Below, one piece after another: positions 57,501 to 64,000 of a stretch of DNA of 64,000 nucleotides. Origin of the DNA: Sulfitobacter geojensis. GTDB taxonomy: Bacteria; Pseudomonadota; Alphaproteobacteria; Rhodobacterales; Rhodobacteraceae. The translations under genes and the position numbers were made by a program. The notes beneath the pieces are model-generated. The model did no database searches. It saw nothing but the letters and a program-made list of their open reading frames with translations, and had not been told where the DNA came from. Every line of letters starts with the position of its first letter. The first letter of the stretch is position 1. The DNA lies in assembly GCF_000622325.1 (NCBI RefSeq), contig NZ_JASE01000001.1, positions 1 through 64,000 on the forward strand, given 5' to 3'.

Positions 57501-60500
57501 CAAACGTGATCTGATCGCCGGCGGCTGCGGGAGTGGACAGCCCGCTGGTAATCGCGGTTTTCACCACCTTGAGGCCCGGATCGCGCGGCAGTTGAACCAG
57601 CGTCGGGTCATTTGCATTCGGGCCCGGTGTCGCATCATCCGAAGCATCGCTGATAGGTGTTCCGTCAAGGGTCGCACCGCTGGCCAGCGCTTCGTTTGTA
57701 ATCTGGCCTGCATCCACATCAGCCTGCGTCATCACATAGACAGATTCAAAGACCATCGGCGTGCTGCCCACCGGCAAATCGGTTGCAGCACCTCTGCCAA
57801 CAGCTGCGCCGCCGCTTATCAGGGTGGGCGCAGGAAGCGCCGCTGTGCCGCTGAAGTTGGTTTCGCTCAGCGCGATATCATAGGCGGTCACGTTGCCCAG
57901 ATTGCTTAGCGTGAAGGTATAAGTGATCCGGTCGCCTTCACCGACGATACCGTCCGGTCCCAGATCCAGCGCGGCAGTCTTGACCAGACCGATCAGAGGC
58001 GTGCGCGCAATCGGCGTATCTGTCGGATCATTTGCCGCCGGATTTGCGTCTGACGTGCTGGAGACATCCTGAACGGCATCCCCTTCGGGGTCATTTGCAG
58101 TTGCCGTTACAGTATTGGACACGCCACCGGCATCAATGGCGGGCTGCGTCAGAACAAAGCGGGCGCTGTAAATCCATGTCTCGCCAACATCGAGTTCACC
58201 ATCGCCGTTGCTGTCACCGCCATCAAAGGTGGGACCGCTGGTCAGATCGAGCGGATTACTGGCCGCATCGGTCAACTGGTCGTCAAGCGTCGGAGCCGTC
58301 AGGGTCACGTTGCCGATGTTTGCCACGGTGATGCGGTAGTCAATTGTGTCGCCGACACGCGGCGGATTGTTCAAACGCGGTGTCGCAACCTTGACTGTTT
58401 GCAATGCCGGCACGCGGGTCAGCGTAATATCTGTCGGTGCGTCCCCTGCCGTATCGGCGGGATCAGAGGCATCGCTGACCGCGGTGCCGTCCGTGTCGCG
58501 GGCATTTGCCGTGGCCTGATTGGTCACGATACCTTCGTCGATGTCTTCTTGTGTCAGGCGGTATGTCGCGTTGAAAACCATCGGTGTATCGCCTGCGGGC
58601 AGGTCAAGAACGCTCGCCGAACCACCCAGATTTGCACCACCGCTCACATAAGCGGGAACAGGTGCAGTGCCGGTGCCGCTAAAGCTGGTCTCAGCGATGG
58701 TTACATCAAACAGCGTCTGAGTGCCGGTGTTGCTGACGGTATAGACGTAAGTGATCGTGTCGTTCACATCGACCGATCCATCACCGCCATCATTCAGGGT
58801 CGCGGTTTTCAGCAGCGCGATACCGGGCGCGCCGGTGATCGGCACTGCGGTCGGATCGTTTTCTGCATTGCCATCGCCGCTGGAATCGCTGGCACCTGCA
58901 TCATCGTCGCTGGTGTCGTTGACGGTGTTTCCTGCCAGATCAGTTGCCACAGCACGGACCGAGTTGCTGATCCCTTCAGCATCAATCGCCTGCTGGGTCA
59001 GATCAAAACGCGCCTGATAGCTCCATGTTTCGCCAACATCGAGGGAACCGTTGCTGTTCACGTCGCCGCCGGTCAACTGCGGTGCCTGATCAAGTGCCAA
59101 CGGAAGGCCATCTGCATCGCGCAATGTATCTGTCAGAACGGGCGCCATCAGCGTCAGGTTGCCGGTATTGCTGACGGTGATCGTAAATCGTACCGGATCG
59201 CCCACCATAGGCGGACTTTGCAGGCTGTTGGTATCGGCGCGTTTTTCCACGACCATCGACGCAGTGGTCGGCAGAGCCGTTACTGTCGGGTCGCTCGCGT
59301 TGGGCAGGTTGCTGTTGTCGTCAGATGTGTCTTCGGCCGGATCACCCGACGGGCTGACACCATTAGCGACAGCCTGGTTGGAGATGGTTCCTGCATCCAG
59401 ATCTTCCTGCGTCACACCGTATGTGGCTGTATATGTGATGGTGCCGCTGCCAACAGGAAGGTCAGGCAAAGAGGCATTGCCACCGATGGCACTACCGCCA
59501 GCGCTCAACAGTGGTGAGGGGGGGGTGCCTGTGCCGTCGAAACCGGTTTCCGCAAGCGTGATATCCAGGACAGTGACGTTGCCGGTGTTCGAAACGACAT
59601 ATGTGTATGTAATCGTGTCCCCGACATCGAGGCTTCCGTCACCACCATCGTCAATCGCCGCCGTTTTGACCACGGCGATCATCGGCAGGTCGTTCAGAAC
59701 AACATCTTCGGAGCTGTCGGTGCCTGAAACAGGCAGCCCTTCCTGATCTTCCGCCACAGCGGTCACAGTATTGTCGAAGCCACCCGCATCAATGGCCTGT
59801 TGTGTGAGGTCATACCGCGCGGAATAGATCCATGTCTCACCTACATCCAGCAGACCGTCGTTATCGGCATCGCCCGACGTCAACGTCGGATCGAGGGTCA
59901 GATCAAGCGGCTGATTAAGCGCGTCAACAAAGGTATCATCCAGCGTTGGTGCAGAAAGGGTCTGGTTACCGTCGTTAACGACAGTGATGGTAAAGGGCAC
60001 TTGCTGGCCGACAACGGCAGGGCTTGTGATGTTGTCGGTGTTCACGGTCTTGCTGACGGTCAGTGATGGATCGCGGGGAATTACCGCAACAGACGCGTTG
60101 TCCTGTGCAGACGGATCGTCCAGTCCGGCAGGCGCTGTGGCCGTGGCCGTGACGCTGTTCACAAGGGTAAAGGCCGCATCCACATCGGCTTGGGTCACTT
60201 CATATTGCGCGGTAAAGGTCACTTCATCACCCGGCGCAAGCGTGCCCCAGATGCCGGGGCCTGCATTGTCCGGTGAGGTGCCGGTTGTGTTGATATCGCG
60301 CGTCAGCGTTTCACTGTCATAGGTCAGCAATGTTGTACCGGACGCCGACAGATGGCTGTCCACAAGCGTGACATCAGTCAGGGTGAAGTTGCCGTTGTTC
60401 GTGACCACATACTCATAGGTTACGATTTCGCCAGCTGTCACGCCCTGCGTGGCGGATGGTGTTTTGACGATGCTGAGCGCGGGGTCGCCGCCGATGGGCA

Positions 60501-63500
60501 CGGTCAGCTCTGCGGTATGCTCGGGCGCGGGGTCAACTTCACTGCTGGTGGCAACGGCAATGTTTGTAACACCGCCTGCATCAAGGTCGGCCTGAAGAAC
60601 TTCGTAGGGCTGGCGACAGATGTAGCTTTCGGATGGCAGCAAGCCACCGGTGGGGAATGGCGCACAGGCAAACTGGCCGATCTTGTCGTCGTCAATCTGA
60701 GGTGTCTCGGTCAGCGTGACGTTGCCGCTGTTCACGATACGGTAGGTATAGGTGACCGTCTGACCCGCGGTGTTGATCTGGGTCAGATCCGCCGTTTTGG
60801 TCAGGCGCATGCCGGGCTCGCGGTCGGGGCCGCGGACAAATACTTCGCCGCTTTCGGTAAAGTCAGGAAGGGTCGGATTGATTGGTGTGGCAGTTGCGTT
60901 CGCCACGTTCAGGAAACCGCCAAAAATTTCCCCGCCACCTGTGTTGATGGCGTCGATATCCGCCTGCTCAACCACGTAAGAAAAGCGGCAGGTGTCAACG
61001 GTGATGCCGGGGGCGATCGGACCAACGGTACAGCTTGCAGGAAGCACATCACGCTCGTCCGTAACGACAACGCTTTGCAACGTGATGTTACCGGTATTGG
61101 TGACAGAAACAGCAAATTCAACCGTCTCACCCACGGCCGAGAAATCACTGTCAGGGCCGGTGGGACGCAATGTGCGCTTTTCAACGACCATGGCGGGCTG
61201 TGGATCTTCGATCACAACAGTTTCAGTGGCTTCGTCACCCCGCGTGACACCGTTGGGGTCAGTTCCTGATGCCGCAGCCGTGTTGCTGAAAGTTTGCGCG
61301 TCAACATCTGCCTGCGACACCTGATAGTCACCGGTACAGACAAGCGCGTCACCGGGCAAAAGAACCACGTTCGCAGGTGCAGCAGCCCCGCCGGGCGTCA
61401 CGGTACAGGTCAAATCAGGGATCAGCGGATCGGTTATGGTGACACCGCGCAACGTCTGGTTGCCGCTGTTGGTGGCCGTCATGCTGAAGGTCAGGATCTG
61501 GTCAGCCGCTGCACCGTCAGGCAGCGCTGTCACCAGATCTTTGACCAAGGTAAGCTCTGGTGTTTCGGTGATGGTGACGGTGGCATCGGCGTTTGGTGAT
61601 ACCACGTTTGTCGGGGATGAACCGGCACTTGCGTAGACCGTCCGCCCCGTCGCGTTGTTGGTCACAAAGCCTGCATCTACATCAGCCTGTGTCAGCTCGT
61701 ATGGGTGGATGCATGAGTAGCTCGCATTCGCGCCGGAGGTCGAAAGCGGCGGGACGGTTCCACTCGCCTCTGGCTTACAATCAAGGGTGCCCAGCTTGTC
61801 ATCCTGAATAGTAATGGCCTCAATCAGACCGACGTTACCGGTGTTGCGCACGATATACTGATATTCGACAATGTCGCCGACCATCATCAAACCGCCTGTT
61901 ACTGGCAGTGCCAGTTTCTCGAGCGACAGGCTGGGGGAGGCATCAACCGGATAAATGGCGTTATCACTTGGCGACAGCACGGGCCGGTCATCAAAGCTAC
62001 CGGTGGCAGAAACAACGTTTGTCGACGATCCGAGGTCAAGATCGTTCTGGGAAACCGTATGCGTGGCGGTACACGTCAGCGTTTCATTCGGCTGAAGCTG
62101 GTTGTTTGTCAGCGTGCCGCAGCTAAAGCCTGCGGGGAATTCAATAAGGTTGTCATCCAGCGTAATCGGCCCGTCAATCGTCACGTTACCGTCGTTTGTC
62201 ACCACGATGGAATAGCTCAGCTGGTCGCCCACATCGAAAGCGTTGGGGTTATTCGTTCCGGTAAAGGTTTTCTGAATGGCGAGCGATGGATCCTGAACTG
62301 CGTTGATCGTCACGCTGTCGGGCAATGATTGTACCGCAGCGCCATCGAACAGCGTGTCGGCAGTTGCGATGTTGGTCACAGATCCGTCGTTCAATGCGGT
62401 CTGGTCAGCGTTATAGACCTGCTCACAGGTGACCTGTCCCAAGGGGGCGAGCGGTGCCGTGGTGCAGGTCAGCGTGCCTGCAATCTTGTCATCATCAATT
62501 GTAATCGGCGCGGTGGTGGTGACGTTACCGATGTTGGTGACGACATATTCAAAGGTCACGGGATCACCAACGGCAGAATAGCTCGCTGCCGAACCGGTCT
62601 TGACCCGCTTGTCGATTTGCAGGCGCGGCAACTGGTCGGCTTCGATACGTACTGTATCGGACGGCGAAGTGACCGTTACCTGCGTGGCACCACCCTGCCC
62701 TTGCGGGATGACGGTTTGGGTGACGCTGGCGGTTGCGATGTTTTCGACAAAACCCGCATCAAGGTTCGGCTGGGTAATGTTTGCTGTCGCGGTACAATCA
62801 ATGAAATCACCCGGCGGAATGCCTGCTGCTGGCGGTTGCGGGCAGGTCACGTTGGCAATCAGGTTATCATCAACCGTGATTTGCGAGGTCAGCGTGATAT
62901 TGCCACGGTTAAACACCCGGTAGTTATAGGAGATCTGCTGGTTCAGCGTATCAAATGTTCCGGTGAGGGTTGTTGTCTTGTCGATCTCCAAGGCAGGCAC
63001 CTGTGCGGGACCTTGCACCGTAACCGTGTCACTGTCGCTTACCGGCGTGCCAAGCCCGAGCGAGCTGCCTTCGACGGTGACATTATTGGTATAGCTGCCC
63101 AGATCGACGTTCGTCTGGTCAAACACCTTTGTCGCCTGCAACGCCGGTGCGCCCCCTGCGCATGTGGTCGCTTCTGCGCCGGGCAACAGATCGTCAAGGG
63201 CGCATGTAAATCCAAGATCGCTATCGTTGACTGTCAGCCCCGTCAGGGTGACGTTGCCTGTATTGCGCACGCTGAACGTGAACACTTCGCTGTCTCTGGC
63301 AGACGTAAAGATACCGTCGGTGCTGGCCTTGGTGATGACAACGGCGGCGTTTTCTGCCGGACCCTGAATAACCACTGTATCGGTTTGATCGGCCGGATCG
63401 GTAACACCGGCAGGCGCATCAACGGTGACGGTCGCAGTATTGGTAATGCTGCCGCTGTTCACGTCTTCCTGCATCGTGGTATATTGCGCCGTACAGCTGC

Positions 63501-64000
63501 GATCCGTGACACCCGGAAGAATGCTCGGGATAGTACAGGTATAGGGTGTCCCAAAAAACGGATCAGTGATGCTCACATTGGTCAGCGTCACGTTACCTGT
63601 GTTTTCGATGACAAAGACAAAATCGATCGGCTGATTAGCAGCGGTGAAACCCGCAGGCGCTGTTTTATCGAATGTATAGGTCGCCAGACGTTCCTCGCCC
63701 AAGACTGTTTCATCATCAATCTGGGTGTCGATTTCGGGCGACGACAGCGTCGCTCTGTTATCGACTTGCCCGCGATCGATATCAGCCTGTGAAATCGTGT
63801 ATTCAAACTGACAACTCCGGTCGATTGCGTCGGGGGCCAAGGTCGCAATCGTACAGGAAAAACTTGCATCCAGAATGTCGGTGACGGTCAGATTGGTCAG
63901 CGTCTGGGTGCCTGTGTTCTCGACCTCCATCACATATGTGATCTGCTCGTCAATGGCGGAGAAAGACGTGATGCTGGCCTGTTTATCCAAAGTTGCAGTC
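48541..64000 (-). CDS. giant DUF11-type repeat surface protein, N-terminus outside window
   Basis: The frame is open at the right edge: at least 5152 residues. I count 38 repeats of about 105-145 residues with the pattern L-x-x-x-K, V-G-D-x-I-x-Y, V-T-N-x-G-N-V-T-L, D-x-D-A-G, typical of DUF11/conserved-repeat (TIGR01451-like) domains. Many repeats carry two Cys; others carry a DxDxDG loop before GETW. Near 50010-50110 is a thrombospondin-3-like stretch ([20 protein letters not shown]). Repeat 38 (49216-49600) is divergent; 48830-49215 resembles an SdrD-B domain ([16 protein letters not shown]). The last 90 residues ([20 protein letters not shown]) resemble part of an OmpA-like domain. Expected location: cell surface or envelope. 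It is followed 10 bases later by an outer-membrane barrel gene. Role, perhaps adhesion or matrix, is inferred. Confidence 0.85.
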   Translation of the reverse strand, partial: TATLDKQASITSFSAIDEQITYVMEVENTGTQTLTNLTVTDILDASFSCTIATLAPDAIDRSCQFEYTISQADIDRGQVDNRATLSSPEIDTQIDDETVLGEERLATYTFDKTAPAGFTAANQPIDFVFVIENTGNVTLTNVSITDPFFGTPYTCTIPSILPGVTDRSCTAQYTTMQEDVNSGSITNTATVTVDAPAGVTDPADQTDTVVIQGPAENAAVVITKASTDGIFTSARDSEVFTFSVRNTGNVTLTGLTVNDSDLGFTCALDDLLPGAEATTCAGGAPALQATKVFDQTNVDLGSYTNNVTVEGSSLGLGTPVSDSDTVTVQGPAQVPALEIDKTTTLTGTFDTLNQQISYNYRVFNRGNITLTSQITVDDNLIANVTCPQPPAAGIPPGDFIDCTATANITQPNLDAGFVENIATASVTQTVIPQGQGGATQVTVTSPSDTVRIEADQLPRLQIDKRVKTGSAASYSAVGDPVTFEYVVTNIGNVTTTAPITIDDDKIAGTLTCTTAPLAPLGQVTCEQVYNADQTALNDGSVTNIATADTLFDGAAVQSLPDSVTINAVQDPSLAIQKTFTGTNNPNAFDVGDQLSYSIVVTNDGNVTIDGPITLDDNLIEFPAGFSCGTLTNNQLQPNETLTCTATHTVSQNDLDLGSSTNVVSATGSFDDRPVLSPSDNAIYPVDASPSLSLEKLALPVTGGLMMVGDIVEYQYIVRNTGNVGLIEAITIQDDKLGTLDCKPEASGTVPPLSTSGANASYSCIHPYELTQADVDAGFVTNNATGRTVYASAGSSPTNVVSPNADATVTITETPELTLVKDLVTALPDGAAADQILTFSMTATNSGNQTLRGVTITDPLIPDLTCTVTPGGAAAPANVVLLPGDALVCTGDYQVSQADVDAQTFSNTAAASGTDPNGVTRGDEATETVVIEDPQPAMVVEKRTLRPTGPDSDFSAVGETVEFAVSVTNTGNITLQSVVVTDERDVLPASCTVGPIAPGITVDTCRFSYVVEQADIDAINTGGGEIFGGFLNVANATATPINPTLPDFTESGEVFVRGPDREPGMRLTKTADLTQINTAGQTVTYTYRIVNSGNVTLTETPQIDDDKIGQFACAPFPTGGLLPSESYICRQPYEVLQADLDAGGVTNIAVATSSEVDPAPEHTAELTVPIGGDPALSIVKTPSATQGVTAGEIVTYEYVVTNNGNFTLTDVTLVDSHLSASGTTLLTYDSETLTRDINTTGTSPDNAGPGIWGTLAPGDEVTFTAQYEVTQADVDAAFTLVNSVTATATAPAGLDDPSAQDNASVAVIPRDPSLTVSKTVNTDNITSPAVVGQQVPFTITVVNDGNQTLSAPTLDDTFVDALNQPLDLTLDPTLTSGDADNDGLLDVGETWIYSARYDLTQQAIDAGGFDNTVTAVAEDQEGLPVSGTDSSEDVVLNDLPMIAVVKTAAIDDGGDGSLDVGDTITYTYVVSNTGNVTVLDITLAETGFDGTGTPPSPLLSAGGSAIGGNASLPDLPVGSGTITYTATYGVTQEDLDAGTISNQAVANGVSPSGDPAEDTSDDNSNLPNASDPTVTALPTTASMVVEKRADTNSLQSPPMVGDPVRFTITVSNTGNLTLMAPVLTDTLRDADGLPLALDQAPQLTGGDVNSNGSLDVGETWSYQARFDLTQQAIDAEGISNSVRAVATDLAGNTVNDTSDDDAGASDSSGDGNAENDPTAVPITGAPGIALLKTATLNDGGDGSVDVNDTITYVYTVSNTGTQTLFDVTIAETSFSGTGTAPVPAYVSGGANLGGSASVLDLPAGDTPMVFNATYRLTQEDIDEGIVTNQATANARDTDGTAVSDASDPADTAGDAPTDITLTRVPALQTVKVATPRLNNPPRVGDTIDYRITVANIGNVTLTAPTLDDQLTDAASNPLDLTSGPTFDGGDSNGDGELDVGETWIYSARFVLTQPAIDAGGVSNTVTATANDPEGDAVQDVSSTSDANPAANDPTDTPIARTPLIGLVKTAALDLGPDGIVGEGDRITYTFTLSNLGNVTAYDIALSETNFSGTAALPAPTLISGGAAVGRGAATDLPVGSTPMVFESVYVMTQADVDAGQITNEALASGATLDGTPISDASDDATPGPNANDPTLVQLPRDPGLKVVKTAITSGLSTPAAAGDQITFVITAQNTGNVSLRDVVLSDTFTRRDGTVLSLSPALSGGDGGTSGVLDVGETWEYRATYALLQEDIDAGGVRNTAEVSATALGGFNVSDDSDDGIPGDGNTENDPTEVNVSGAPAITTTKQIGAGAVLPFTAVDQLIPFEFIVTNTGTLTLTAPVTIDDPLIAAQGLGGVACPAPPLAPGASITCTGNYAIEQGDLDLGSFENSATASVTQPLVPANPGDPTTQTVTTDPSGVIIDATQSPVLVATKAIAPASATNFAAVGDEITYLFTVTNTGNVTAPGAVTINDDQIGAGLPCDTGPVAPGDTVSCTHTWTAEQSDIDAGSVVNIATAQTVIDGADVISEEVTATVPAVQMPALLFEKNLTNAQPDTFDTGTVLTYEFILTNDGNVTVDGPITINDSLSADASCPALTDGRLLPGASVTCSGTYTLLAGDLELGSTTNTATASGFIGTEPIESPGDSALYPVGAAPAISLIKNSDPSDVSFAEVDDVIRYSFTVSNTSLVGLTENILIDDNRIGEPFVCYDAATEGVFGVGESFTCFRDYLVTQDDLDLGSVTNEALATTTFAPGTPNETAIVSEAATKVVEGETNPGIELEKVIVGSPAPAEAGDTLTYRITATNTGNQTLLAVSITDPMVPTLTCTVDDVAADPTVTLAPDEALICEGTYVVLQEDVDAQSLINEASVMGQSPQGEDITDTAEVPAQIAAPRPELEVEKAVEPVLSANQPAFSREGDVVQFRLTARNKGNVTLNNVTLEDERTTTPASCTIPSLAPEQENASCIVSYVVTQQDVDAVNGSAPVYGGFLNRATGTGTANTPGQETTSTDDELFVRGPDHAPAFSLLKTADVSQVTEAGETITYTYVVTNSGNITLTAQPQVTDDKIANVNCAPIPGAGLAPGDTLQCSAAYEVTIEDLDAGGITNIARVSSAEVPLPATPGDETDSVTVEAISDPQLLMVKTPNATSDLTVDQVVTYTYTVTNAGNVSLNDVTLDDQHTSAAGTVSLDVAGDTLVTDDGPQGDSSDSGANGTWDRLAPGDIVSFTALYTVTQDDIDAGAPITNTATVSATLPGTPTPITISATRSVTPEEGAPSLETIKTVDLSGTSTPPVAGETLTYTITVENTGNQSVLNLELDDTLRRLDDTIIALSGSPQLTGGDAGEAGVLDVEEIWTYRATHILTQQDIDAGGVSNQATASGITVEGVEVSDASDDDVPGNGGDNPTVTVIDPMPGIEGEKTLVSGAPEVGSRLEFVIVVRNTGNVTLQSVGVASDRLTRLDNTPLALNGTPTFAGSTLGSSAGVLLPGEEARYRAFYTLVQEDIDAGGVRNSATVTGAPPVGPSITDVTDNGIDSDGNTADDPATFIIEREPELELTKRLATDGPATYSTVGQVLTYNFTVLNSGNVTLPGPIVVSDPRITDNGGSVVCDPVPLGGLRPDARLACLGTYAVIQQDIDDGQIVNVATATTDGTTSDPATETILAQQTPALALTKTPQDLPPEQFITGAQVTYTYVTTNTGNTTIMTPITVSDNLIPATGITCDAFPDAGLLPDETFTCTGVYTVTATDVRLGSVTNIASATDGATITPLTSATIPNGGIPSLSILKSVPEDTTFTELGETLTFSFDVTNDGKRAFAAPVTVSDTLIGQIECFTPTVDDPDLIPGEMVTCTADYPVTQVDLDRGNVLNEAFAQTVFGADDTQVFSPPSNVTVIADITSEISLEKTAAPLPIVGPGQELTYTLTATNTGKQTLRNVVIRDDMLEDFECQQDVLVREAQLICTGTAMVTQDDIDAGSITNTAEVSAVTPQGEGVGTSETLVIETPEPEPSVALSKTASPSPYGEPGSTLTYFFEVRNTGNVTLTDLVVSDIMDANYACEIETLAPNGVNTDCTFERVITQDDQDSGMLENTASVIGDAPGELTASDEDTLLLVGPTTEGALVATKTVEQITPALGAAVPFTLTVANTGNATLRNVIINDEMTNLGGAEITLDAPFARIPETDIGNDDVLSVGEIWTYTATRTLTADDISTGGLSNQVTAVARAPSGSPVLDMSDNGIDDDGNTTDDPTVFAIAPPGTPALEVVKTVSSGGTNVGDLVVFTIRAQNTGQVQISNLTIIDTMTRLDGASVTAEVTEAAVTNVLNTNESATWQVTHTLTQDDIDAGGLSNTATVSGTGPLGRSAFDISDNGIDDDGNVTDDPTVFLIDGSPADYSILKTVEEVGTMVGEESTFLVTVTNTGGQALTGLTLTDILTDLEGENPRTLPLVYIGTDEDPTLPRGTLVPGAIATYRATVTLEQSDIDAGGFSNVVTGIATGPDGAPIERVSDDNNEGSDPTIAEIEALPRFEVVKSAEEGEILFPTIERVRFTITVANTGNITQTDIVVTDDLEAFLSPALLMSETYPIELTAEGFGEATANPAFDGVNDINLLGEGAVLAPGETGTITMTIVYATGTGQPGAPNTAAAASEQLLEPAVGEVVVLTTDTDGDGIPDRLESPTADRDGDGIPDREDYDPTGVLYCENDGRILIGGQISVSGNGFTQTGVGTSGPITVVRDGGQGSYQFYATAAGTYIVGITYPTTTLPSQDRLSLGDLDLSSFLPDNPGVIGAGPAGDTGLLTDSSAPANPFYTSFTVEAGDPIVINNNIPVRDCDRITDVNATKTADRQTAVFGETVNFVMSYSNQSEIALSNARFVDQLPAGLIYTPGSARVDGAPVEPLADGRRLEWRGDLGAVETVEIRISARVVRTGRFGVITNRTFVENRFGRPVSNIAEADVRIDPEHVFDCSDVIGRVFHDRNGNGYQDGPGTLRSPIIEDSYQGNGKFGKLDDIPEPDDRSEPGIAGVRLVTPDGILITTDEFGRYSLPCAALPRNIGSNFMLKVDERTLPTGFRITTENPRVVRLTAGKFAKMNFGAEQGQIVDIDLTAQAFAANSAQPKPGLSQAVDNLLSRVKDNDPVLRLTYALAAGETPTMGRERLRAMEALIRQRWRGLGSGKLVIEKTIAKTR
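50110..64000 (-). repeat. tandem array of 37 DUF11-like coding repeats
   Basis: Repeats begin roughly at 64000, 63688, 63350, 62998 and 62628, and continue to about 50522. They are diverged in DNA and protein, so the array is old, not a recent expansion. The order of repeat types recurs: repeats 4-12 (62998-59690) match 19-27 (57163-53840) in order, and 5-8 match 29-32 (53425-52060). Repeats 12-18 (60068-57163) alternate two types. This is a protein-level repeat, not CRISPR or satellite DNA. Confidence 0.8.

Noticed and set aside
48541..63990. Long plus-strand open frames opposite the giant gene (for example 62329-63792, 58399-59517, 60352-61269)
   Set aside because: They are antisense shadows of the repeat-coding frame; their sequences are low-complexity mirror products with no motifs, and the minus-strand frame runs unbroken for more than 15 kb.
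48541..64000. CRISPR or satellite-like repeat array
   Set aside because: The periodicity is about 330-430 bases, is only conserved at protein level and follows domain borders.

Overview
The window reads as DNA of an alphaproteobacterium of the Rhodobacteraceae, most likely the Roseobacter group. This is inferred from protein content, dense operons with ATGA start/stop overlaps, a liv-type transporter tied to acyl-CoA enzymes, and remnants of a Roseobacter-type plasmid replicase. It could not be checked by a search. No rRNA, tRNA or CRISPR array was seen.

Region 1 (1-29650) is an acyl-CoA catabolic island in four transcription units. A plus-strand unit (1-4903) has a FadB-type enzyme (cut by the window edge), an enoyl-CoA hydratase, an ACAD10/11-type acyl-CoA dehydrogenase, two SDRs and a VOC protein. 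It converges on an isolated minus-strand gene for a 520-residue peptidoglycan-binding-like membrane protein. A minus-strand unit (15705 down to 6595) has a branched-chain-type ABC importer (livK-H-M-G-F) followed by a serine hydrolase, acetoacetyl-CoA synthetase and TesB thioesterase. A second minus-strand unit (24904 down to 16085) has two acyl-CoA dehydrogenases, two SDRs, thiolase, an NPD flavoprotein, a histidine phosphatase, an ACAD10-type kinase and an IclR regulator. Plus-strand genes from 25043 to 29650 add two MDR oxidoreductases, a MaoC hydratase and a flavoprotein. Together they suggest import, activation, beta-oxidation and regulation of an organic acid, possibly including a phosphorylated 4-hydroxyacyl-CoA route.

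Region 2 (29647-45074) is a patchwork with scars of mobile DNA. It starts with an internally deleted plasmid replication initiator, an IS6-family element with a damaged 5' end, and a truncated secreted-protein gene. Then come an sn-glycerol-3-phosphate-type ABC operon (ugpBAEC) ending in an EEP-family phosphodiesterase, a mosaic of IS fragments, a polar amino acid ABC operon, and a tetR/adaptor/RND efflux operon with a TetR-type operator. A second IS6 remnant keeps the 5' end that the first copy lost.

Region 3 (45075-64000) is one minus-strand unit. It contains a giant surface-type protein, at least 5152 residues and still open at the window edge, built of 38 visible DUF11-like repeats plus Ca-binding-like, SdrD-B-like and C-terminal domains. 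Ten bases downstream lies a gene for a 1151-residue predicted outer-membrane beta-barrel. This pair is the best candidate here for an undescribed system. The repeats show a higher-order block order and alternate between cysteine-pair and cysteine-free segments.
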